Below are positions 1-5,210 of a stretch of 7,970 nucleotides of DNA, one piece after another. The first letter of the stretch is position 1. Every line of letters begins with the position of its first letter. Below the pieces are notes generated by a model. The model saw nothing but the letters and a program-made list of their open reading frames with translations. It was not told the origin of the DNA and searched no databases. The position numbers and the translations under genes were made by a program. The DNA is from Bacteroidota bacterium. Lineage in GTDB: Bacteria > Bacteroidota > Bacteroidia > Flavobacteriales > Flavobacteriaceae. The stretch is from assembly GCA_022560715.1 (NCBI GenBank), contig JADFSQ010000074.1:1-7970 (forward strand). The letters are read 5' to 3'.

Positions 1-28
1 TCATCGAGTGAGATGCTTGATATTATCT

Positions 29-53
29 GGATTCCTGTCTACGCAGGAATGAC
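29..53. repeat. REP-like palindromic repeat next to the nrdA stop
   Basis: ATTCCTG (31-37) and CAGGAAT (44-50) form a 7-bp stem; a T-G wobble adds one pair and leaves a CTAC loop. The flanks TGG and GAC fit a palindromic repeat (GTCATTCCTGC..GCAGGAATCC type) that I remember as scattered between genes in many bacterial genomes, including flavobacteria. The sequence to its left (1-28) may belong to the same element, since CATC..GATG at 3-16 is also a small dyad. The stem starts about 10 bp past the nrdA stop, so it could stabilise the 3' end of that mRNA or end transcription, although no T-run follows it on the minus strand. Repeat status is from memory and needs a genome-wide count. Confidence 0.6.
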
Positions 54-59
54 AATTTG

Positions 60-2537
60 TTACGAACCACACATCAAACAATCATCTCCTTCAGCTTCTT
101 TTGCTTGAGCAACCAAGGCTTTCATTTCTTCGGCAGACATTGGTTCTACTTCAACTTCTGTACTGGTTTGCTTTGCGAATTTTTCAGCAGTTTTAACAGC
201 TAGTTCTTTTTGTTGTGCAATTAAGGTTTCATTTACTTCAACAACCTCAACTGCTGGTTCAGATTTCTTTTTATTATCTAAAGTAAACTTAATAGCATCT
301 ACAGCACTCTTTGTACGTAAGTAATACATTCCAGTTTTTAAGCCACTTTTCCATGCATAAAAATGCATCGATGTTAGTTTTGCCATAGTAGCTCCTTCTA
401 AAAATAAATTTAATGATTGCGATTGATCAATAAAATATCCTCTTTGGCGAGACATATCTATAATGTCTTTCATGCTTAATTCCCAAACCGTTTTATACAA
501 TTCTTTAATATCATCCGGAATGTTATCAATGTCTTGAATAGAACCATTGGCTCTCATAATATCTTGTTTTAAACCATCATTCCAAAGTCCTAATTCTACT
601 AAATCTTCCAACAAGTGTTTGTTTACAACAATAAACTCGCCTGAAAGTACACGTCGTGTATAAATGTTTGACGTATATGGTTCGAAACATTCGTTATTAC
701 CTAAAATTTGAGACGTACTTGCCGTTGGCATTGGTGCTACTAACAGAGAGTTGCGAACTCCATGTTTTAGAATTTTTTTTCGTAGTGCTTTCCAATCCCA
801 AAGCCCGCTTAATTCTTCATCTTTAATTCCCCAAAGGTTATATTGAAATTCACCTTTGCTAATAGGTGAGCCTTTATAAGTTTGGTAAGGTCCATCTTCT
901 TTTGCTTCTTCCATTGATGCTGTGAGTGCCGCAAAATAAAGTGTTTCAAAAATATCTTTGTTTAGCTGTTTTGCCTCGTCGCATGTAAAAGGCAATCGCA
1001 ATTTAATAAAGATATCAGCAAGCCCTTGTACACCGAGACCTATTGGGCGATGGCGGAAATTAGAAGTTTCTGCTTCTTTTACAGGATAGTAATTTCTGTC
1101 GATTACTCTGTTTAAATTTTTAGTAACACGCTTAGTAATTCGGAAGAGTTCTTTATGGTCGAACGCTCCATTTTTAATGAACATTGGTAATGCTATTGAT
1201 GCTAAATTGCATACAGCTATTTCGTCTGGAGATGTGTACTCCATAATTTCTGTACATAAATTTGAAGACCGAATAGTCCCTAAATTCTTTTGATTGGATT
1301 TACGATTAGCTGCATCTTTATACAACATATATGGTGTTCCTGTTTCAATTTGAGATTCTAAAATTTTCTCCCAAAGTTCACGTGCTTTAATCGATTTTCG
1401 TCCTTTATCCTCTGCTTCATATTTAGTATATAGCGTTTCAAATTCTTCTCCATATACGTCACATAATCCTGGACATTCATTTGGACACATAAGCGTCCAA
1501 CTTGCATCTTCTTGAACGCGTTTCATAAATAAATCTGAAATCCACATCGCATAAAACAAATCGCGTGCACGCATTTCTTCTTTTCCGTGGTTTTTCTTTA
1601 ATTCAAGAAAATCGAAAATATCGGCATGCCAAGGTTCTAAATAAATGGCGAAACTCCCTTTGCGTTTTCCACCACCTTGATCGACATAACGTGCTGTATC
1701 ATTAAACACTTGAAGCATTGGGACAATGCCATTACTTGTGCCATTGGTGCCAGCAATGTAACTTCCTGTTGCGCGAATATTATGAATAGACAAGCCAATT
1801 CCGCCAGCCGATTGCGAGATTTTTGCCGTTTGTTTTAGGGTGTCATAAATACCATCAATGCTATCGTCTTTCATAGTTAATAAAAAACAAGACGACATTT
1901 GTGGTTTTGGTGTTCCTGAATTAAATAATGTTGGAGTTGCATGTGTAAAATATTTTTTAGACATGAGCTCGTAAGTTTCTATTACAGCATCTAAATCGTT
2001 TAAATGGATTCCGACAGAAACACGCATTAGCATGTGTTGAGGTCGTTCAGCAATTTTGCCATTTAGTTTTAAAAGGTAAGAGCGTTCTAAAGTTTTGAAG
2101 CCAAAAAAATCGTAGCCAAAATCGCGATTATAGATAATTGTAGAATCTAATTTTTCTTTATTATCTATAATTACTTGATATACTTCGTCTGAAAGTAAAG
2201 GTGCTTTTTTTTCTGTTCTTGGATTTACATAAGTGTACAAGTCTGTCATGACTTCACTAAATGTTTTTTTGGTACTTTTATGTAAATTGGAAACAGAGAT
2301 TCGAGCAGCAAGTTTTGCATAGTCTGGATGTGCTGTTGTCATTGTTGCAGCTACTTCTGCCGCAAGATTATCGAGCTCGCTTGTAGTAACTCCATCGTAC
2401 AATCCTTCTATAACTCGCATAGAAATTTTTACAGGATCTACTAAACTATTTAAGTCATAACACATTTTTCTCACTCTCGAAGTGATTTTGTCGAACATTA
2501 TTGGTTCTTTTCTGCCGTCTCTTTTTACTACATACAT
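60..2537 (-). CDS. nrdA: Class Ia ribonucleoside-diphosphate reductase, alpha subunit (eukaryote-like NrdA)
   Basis: Catalytic subunit that reduces ribonucleoside diphosphates to deoxyribonucleotides, working with NrdB. I use the ATG at 2537 (825 aa) because MYVVKRDGR aligns with the start of human RRM1 (MHVIKRDGR); a TTG three codons upstream is possible but less likely. Residues 1-90 are an ATP-cone, the overall activity site. The radical and redox residues are intact: C217 in SSCFLL, N426, C428 and E430 in SNLCTE, C443 in AVCNLAS, the Y738-Y739 pair in GMYYLRT and the tail pair C820/C823 in DDCLMCGS. The loop [17 protein letters not shown] (about 288-304) matches specificity loop 2. Sequence similarity to RRM1 extends over the whole length. 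The linker before the C-terminal CLMCGS is about 30 residues longer than in RRM1 and rich in Glu, Lys and Ala. It lies downstream of nrdB on the same strand, separated by 262 bp. Confidence 0.97.
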   Translation of the reverse strand: MYVVKRDGRKEPIMFDKITSRVRKMCYDLNSLVDPVKISMRVIEGLYDGVTTSELDNLAAEVAATMTTAHPDYAKLAARISVSNLHKSTKKTFSEVMTDLYTYVNPRTEKKAPLLSDEVYQVIIDNKEKLDSTIIYNRDFGYDFFGFKTLERSYLLKLNGKIAERPQHMLMRVSVGIHLNDLDAVIETYELMSKKYFTHATPTLFNSGTPKPQMSSCFLLTMKDDSIDGIYDTLKQTAKISQSAGGIGLSIHNIRATGSYIAGTNGTSNGIVPMLQVFNDTARYVDQGGGKRKGSFAIYLEPWHADIFDFLELKKNHGKEEMRARDLFYAMWISDLFMKRVQEDASWTLMCPNECPGLCDVYGEEFETLYTKYEAEDKGRKSIKARELWEKILESQIETGTPYMLYKDAANRKSNQKNLGTIRSSNLCTEIMEYTSPDEIAVCNLASIALPMFIKNGAFDHKELFRITKRVTKNLNRVIDRNYYPVKEAETSNFRHRPIGLGVQGLADIFIKLRLPFTCDEAKQLNKDIFETLYFAALTASMEEAKEDGPYQTYKGSPISKGEFQYNLWGIKDEELSGLWDWKALRKKILKHGVRNSLLVAPMPTASTSQILGNNECFEPYTSNIYTRRVLSGEFIVVNKHLLEDLVELGLWNDGLKQDIMRANGSIQDIDNIPDDIKELYKTVWELSMKDIIDMSRQRGYFIDQSQSLNLFLEGATMAKLTSMHFYAWKSGLKTGMYYLRTKSAVDAIKFTLDNKKKSEPAVEVVEVNETLIAQQKELAVKTAEKFAKQTSTEVEVEPMSAEEMKALVAQAKEAEGDDCLMCGS

Positions 2538-2556
2538 ACTGTGCAATACGTTTTAT

Positions 2557-2583
2557 TTTTTCTGATATTGGTTTTCAGAAAAA
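2557..2583 (-). promoter_or_regulatory. Hairpin in the nrdA leader
   Basis: TTTTTCTGA (2557-2565) pairs perfectly with TCAGAAAAA (2575-2583), a 9-bp stem with a 9-nt loop. The loop contains AACCAATA on the transcribed sense. The stem ends about 20 nt upstream of the nrdA ATG, so in the mRNA it would sit just upstream of the ribosome landing site. It could influence translation or mRNA stability of nrdA. The stem is A+T-rich and its function is inferred. Confidence 0.35.
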
Positions 2584-2640
2584 GGATTAGTTAGTTAGTC
2601 TAAATTTAATTCTGAAACAAATCAGAACAAGGTTTAGAAA

Positions 2641-2660
2641 TTTAGTTTGGTAAAACTAAA
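2641..2660. repeat. Perfect 8-bp inverted repeat in nrd spacer
   Basis: TTTAGTTT (2641-2648) and AAACTAAA (2653-2660) form a perfect 8-bp stem with a GGTA loop (TACC on the nrd sense strand). On the minus strand the stem leads into a short TTT run. It is too A+T-rich to be called a strong terminator; it may be an mRNA structure or a protein-binding dyad. Confidence 0.4.
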
Positions 2661-2671
2661 GTTGTTGTTTT

Positions 2672-2698
2672 GGAAGCTTCTAAACAAAGGAAGCTTCT
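2672..2698. repeat. 10-bp direct repeat GGAAGCTTCT, also foldable
   Basis: GGAAGCTTCT occurs at 2672-2681 and again at 2689-2698, separated by AAACAAA. Because GAAGCTTC is its own reverse complement, the two copies can also pair with each other as an 8-bp stem with a 9-nt loop. It is the most G+C-containing structure of the spacer. On the nrd sense strand no T-run follows, so an intrinsic terminator is not well supported; an mRNA processing site or a two-site operator fits as well. Confidence 0.45.
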
Positions 2699-2799
2699 GT
2701 TTAATTATCTATTGGTTTGCTTATTTATGCTCCCTTTGTTATGGGAAAAATATTTTTAATTAGATTCTCGAAAGTAACCTTTTGAACGTTTATGCTTAA

Positions 2800-3780
2800 T
2801 TAAAAATCGGCATCGAAACTGAACTTATCTTTATCTTCTTCCTTATGAAGAACTCCTGCTTTTTGATATTCTGACACGCGTTTTTCAAAGAAATTCGTTT
2901 TTCCTTGCAATGAAATCATGTCCATAAAGTCGAAAGGATTGGTTACATTATATACTTTTTCGCAGTTAAAATCTACCAAAAGCCTATCGGTGACAAATTC
3001 AAGATATTGTGTCATTAATTTTGAATTCATCCCGATTAAACTTGCTGGAAGTGATTCAGTAATAAATGAGCGTTCAATATCTAATGCATTGGTTAATATA
3101 TATGTAATTCGCTCTTTAGAAACTTTATTTATTATATGATTCTCGTGTAAATGCACAGCAAAATCGCAATGTAAACCTTCGTCTCTTGAAATAAGTTCGT
3201 TTGAAAATGTTAATCCAGGTAATAAGCCTCTTTTTTTAAGCCAGAAAATGGAGCAAAAACTTCCAGAAAAGAAAATGCCTTCAACGGCTGCAAAAGCAAT
3301 TAACCGTTCAGCAAAACTTGGACTATCTATCCATTTTAAAGCCCAATCTGCTTTCTCTTTAATGGCAGGAAACGTATCGATGGCTGTAAATAAATCATTC
3401 TTTTCTTTATCGTCTTTTACATAGGTATCGATTAATAACGAATATACTTCAGAATGTATATTCTCCATCATAATCTGGAATCCATAAAAGAATTTAGCTT
3501 CGGTGTATTGCACTTCTGAAACAAAATTTTCGGCCAAATTTTCATTTACAATACCATCGCTTGCAGCAAAAAAGGCTAAAATGTGTTTTATAAAATAGCG
3601 TTCGTCATCATTTAATTTGTTATTCCAATCATAAAGATCTTGTTGCAAATCTATTTCTTCGGCAGTCCAAATACTTGCTTCTTGTTTTTTATACCATTCC
3701 CAAATGTCGTGATGTTGAATAGGAAAAATAACAAATCGATTTTTGTTTTCTTGTAAAATAGGTTCAATTTGTCGTGACAT
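2800..3780 (-). CDS. nrdB: Class Ia ribonucleoside-diphosphate reductase, beta subunit (eukaryote-like NrdB)
   Basis: Ferritin-like radical subunit (326 aa) whose di-iron centre generates the tyrosyl radical used by NrdA. By alignment from memory with mouse R2, the metal ligands are D75 ([11 protein letters not shown]), E106 and H109 (ENIHSEVY), E167 ([10 protein letters not shown]) and E201 and H204 (RDEGLH); the radical tyrosine is Y113. Radical-transfer residues W38, D200 and Y305 are also present. The C-terminus FSFDADF closely matches mouse R2 FTLDADF, the tail that docks on the alpha subunit. Unlike the NrdB type that carries an N-terminal ATP-cone, this one starts directly with the R2 core, fitting an ATP-cone located in NrdA. 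The ATG at 3780 is preceded by a tandem ACCAATA-type repeat and no clear Shine-Dalgarno sequence. It is the first gene of the nrdB-nrdA unit. Confidence 0.97.
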   Translation of the reverse strand: MSRQIEPILQENKNRFVIFPIQHHDIWEWYKKQEASIWTAEEIDLQQDLYDWNNKLNDDERYFIKHILAFFAASDGIVNENLAENFVSEVQYTEAKFFYGFQIMMENIHSEVYSLLIDTYVKDDKEKNDLFTAIDTFPAIKEKADWALKWIDSPSFAERLIAFAAVEGIFFSGSFCSIFWLKKRGLLPGLTFSNELISRDEGLHCDFAVHLHENHIINKVSKERITYILTNALDIERSFITESLPASLIGMNSKLMTQYLEFVTDRLLVDFNCEKVYNVTNPFDFMDMISLQGKTNFFEKRVSEYQKAGVLHKEEDKDKFSFDADF

Positions 3781-3836
3781 ATTGGTTATTGGTTATGAAA
3801 TTTTATTCGGGTTTTTTAGACTCGAATTGAGACTCA

Positions 3837-3844
3837 CAAATATT
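3837..3844 (-). promoter_or_regulatory. Possible -7 element for nrdB-nrdA
   Basis: On the minus strand AATATTTG matches the Bacteroidota -7 consensus TAnnTTTG with one mismatch, about 57 bp upstream of the nrdB ATG. A clear TTG -33 element at the usual 19-21 bp spacing is missing (only a T-rich stretch). I saw no 16-bp NrdR box of the ACACwATATnTTGTGT type nearby. This is a weak candidate. Confidence 0.25.
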
Positions 3845-4083
3845 TAAAATTGAGGGCGAAAAAGAAAGCCATTTTTATAAACATTATTAACAAGTTTTTA
3901 ACAACGTGTAGGTTTACTCTTAAATGAAGTTGAATTAAAAAATAGTCGTATATAGCTGATTATCAGATTTTTAAAATTACTTGTAATCATGTAACTCTTT
4001 GATATAGCGCATTTAATGAAACTCCAAAAAATTAATTCTTGAAAAGATTTTTCAATATTTTTTATTACATATTAGTGCAAATA

Positions 4084-4112
4084 AAAAGTGAGAGTAGGCT
4101 ACTCTCACTTTT
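4084..4112. terminator. Strong bidirectional terminator-like hairpin
   Basis: AAAAGTGAGAGTAG (4084-4097) is the exact reverse complement of 4099-4112, with a single G between, so the real hairpin has about 12 pairs around a small loop. The A-run on one side and T-run on the other suit termination in both directions. No annotated gene ends here: the flanking genes point away on both sides. Confidence 0.6.
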
Positions 4113-4135
4113 CCCTATAATTAACTAAACTAACT

Positions 4136-4164
4136 AAAACTATTATAAAATAAAGAATAGTTTT
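4136..4164. repeat. A+T-rich 9-bp inverted repeat
   Basis: AAAACTATT (4136-4144) pairs with AATAGTTTT (4156-4164) across an 11-nt loop. It lies between the two terminator-like stems and directly follows a run of ACTAA repeats (4124-4137). Its stability is low because only two pairs are G-C; it may be part of a larger RNA fold. Confidence 0.35.
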
Positions 4165-4184
4165 ATTTATAAAAAAATAAACAA

Positions 4185-4210
4185 AAAAACCAGAAAAAAT
4201 TCTGGTTTTT
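4185..4210. terminator. Second terminator-like hairpin (AACCAGAA stem)
   Basis: AAAAACCAGAA (4185-4195) pairs perfectly with TTCTGGTTTTT (4200-4210) around an AAAA loop, an 11-bp stem. Plus-strand RNA would end in five U; minus-strand RNA would have a longer U-run (seven T, then GTTTATTTT), so it is the better terminator for leftward transcription. No annotated gene in either direction needs it. Confidence 0.55.
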
Positions 4211-4236
4211 AATTGATTAATAGCAATTAATATAAA

Positions 4237-4255
4237 AGTGATTCCCTATATCACT
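4237..4255. promoter_or_regulatory. Operator-like dyad AGTGAT-N7-ATCACT
   Basis: AGTGAT (4237-4242) and ATCACT (4250-4255) form a 6-bp inverted repeat spaced by TCCCTAT, geometry common for dimeric regulators. The 9-mer TTCCCTATA here (4242-4250) recurs at 4111-4119, directly after the 14-bp stem. No regulator can be assigned. Confidence 0.3.
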
Positions 4256-4388
4256 CATTTATTTTGTTTAAACCTATATAAATTCGATAACCAAATATCT
4301 TAAAAAATATGTCAATACAATATTTAAATGTATAGATAGTCTGTTTTTGTGTATGGATGGTATGTCTTTTTTATATTTTTAATTTTAG

Positions 4389-4405
4389 TAGTTTTACAAA
4401 AACTA
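4389..4405. promoter_or_regulatory. Short inverted repeat upstream of the response regulator
   Basis: TAGTTTT (4389-4395) and AAAACTA (4399-4405) form a 7-bp dyad with an ACA centre, about 70 bp before the regulator start. It could be an operator for this two-component operon. A direct-repeat LytTR site could not be recognised, and no exact TAnnTTTG box was found in this leader. Confidence 0.25.
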
Positions 4406-4475
4406 TTTATACATTAAATACCACCTTTTATATAAGCTGTTAAAAAATACAGTAATACTCTAACTATTTTTATAT

Positions 4476-5210
4476 ATGCTAAATGCAGTAATTGTTGACG
4501 ACGAGCCAAAGGCTATCCAAAGTTTATCTTGGGAGCTTAATAATTTTAGTGAAGCTATTAAAATTGTTAAAACCTTTACCAATCCTGAAGATGCCCTGAT
4601 TTTTTTAAAAACCAATACTCCAGATTGTTTGTTTTTAGACATACAAATGCCTACTATGGACGGATTTCAATTTCTCGAAAAATTAACGAATCGTGATTTT
4701 GCTGTTATTATAACAACGGCTTACGATGAGTATGCTATAAAAGCTCTTAAACATGAAGCCATAGATTATCTGCTAAAACCAATTGATTCTGATGATTTAA
4801 ACGATACTATACAAAAAATAATAAAATTTAATTCAAGAATTTTAAATTCAGATAAATTAGAAAAAATTCTTTTAAATATAAATAAAAAGCAAAACGATAC
4901 TAAAATTACTATAAATACTGATGGAAAATTAGTCTTTCTTGAAGTCGAAGACATTTTATTTATTGAGTCTGATGGTAATTACAGCACCTTTTTTTTAACA
5001 AAAAATCAAAAACTTGTTGTTACCAAAAAATTAAAGGAAGTAAATAGCATGTTGCCAGAACACAAATTTTTTAGAATTCATAATTCGTTCATAGTCAATT
5101 TAAATAAGATTAAAGAATTTTTAAAATCTGAAGGTTATGTCGTTATGGAATCCAATCATAAAATTCCTGTGGCCAGACAACGAAAATCTGCTTTTTTAGA
5201 AAAATTATAA
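4476..5210 (+). CDS. LytTR-family response regulator
   Basis: A 244-aa two-component transcription factor of the LytR/AlgR type, cytoplasmic. Residues 1-120 form the receiver: acidic pocket D8-D9, phospho-acceptor D55 in FLDIQMP, T80/T81 and K101 in LLKP are all present. Residues 125-140 are a Lys/Asn-rich linker. Residues 142-244 are a LytTR DNA-binding domain, with the typical blocks IESDGNYS, FFRIHNSFIVNLNKI and the C-terminal IPVARQRK. The ATG at 4476 starts directly with the first receiver strand (MLNAVIVDDEP); there is no Shine-Dalgarno sequence, as is common in this phylum. It overlaps the kinase gene at TAATG, so it is almost certainly the partner of that kinase. Target genes are unknown; the large upstream region may include its own binding site. 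Confidence 0.95.
   Translation: MLNAVIVDDEPKAIQSLSWELNNFSEAIKIVKTFTNPEDALIFLKTNTPDCLFLDIQMPTMDGFQFLEKLTNRDFAVIITTAYDEYAIKALKHEAIDYLLKPIDSDDLNDTIQKIIKFNSRILNSDKLEKILLNINKKQNDTKITINTDGKLVFLEVEDILFIESDGNYSTFFLTKNQKLVVTKKLKEVNSMLPEHKFFRIHNSFIVNLNKIKEFLKSEGYVVMESNHKIPVARQRKSAFLEKL

Larger units (their letters stand above)
2538..2799 (-). other. Structured nrdB-nrdA spacer, no gene
   Basis: No ATG-started frame of note occurs on the coding strand. The spacer holds a 9-bp hairpin just before nrdA, a perfect 8-bp hairpin (2641-2660), a 10-bp direct repeat that can also fold (2672-2698), an ACTAA tandem (2587-2599 on the complement) and two copies of AACCAATA. I see no convincing TAnnTTTG promoter here, so nrdA is probably read from the nrdB transcript, possibly with partial termination or mRNA processing in the spacer. 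That last point is inference. Confidence 0.6.
3781..4475. other. Long A+T-rich intergenic region between divergent genes
   Basis: About 700 bp without a credible protein gene; the ATG-started frames noticed are at most about 13 codons. It must carry the nrdB promoter on the left and the response-regulator promoter on the right. In between are several inverted repeats: an odd palindrome CTGAT-T-ATCAG (3956-3966), a 7-bp stem with a GAT loop followed by a T-rich run (4039-4055), the terminator-like stems listed separately, a 7-bp stem at 4209-4230 and a dyad at 4237-4255. Such density points to a small RNA locus or a decayed gene rather than plain spacer; this is inference. Confidence 0.55.

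Noticed and set aside
2538..2546. TTG start giving nrdA three extra codons (MHS)
   Set aside because: The ATG at 2537 matches the N-terminus of homologues (MYVVKRDGR), and no Shine-Dalgarno sequence favours the TTG.
2918..3139. Plus-strand open frame of 73 codons inside nrdB
   Set aside because: It lies fully antisense to a well-conserved nrdB region and shows no domain or protein-like composition; it is a shadow of the real gene.
3781..3960. NrdR boxes or DnaA boxes controlling nrdB
   Set aside because: No 16-bp NrdR-type palindrome or TTATnCACA box was found; the TTGTTAA direct repeat near 3890-3905 is too simple to assign.
4217..4258. 13-codon minus-strand frame followed by the 4185-4210 hairpin, resembling a leader peptide with attenuator
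   Set aside because: No structural gene lies downstream on that strand before nrdB, the peptide lacks a run of a regulated amino acid, and no promoter or ribosome site was seen.
4460..4954. Two minus-strand open frames of about 60 codons (4460-4642, 4766-4954) antisense to the response regulator
   Set aside because: Both mirror the conserved receiver/linker coding sequence and are low-complexity Ser/Phe/Ile-rich peptides with no recognisable features.
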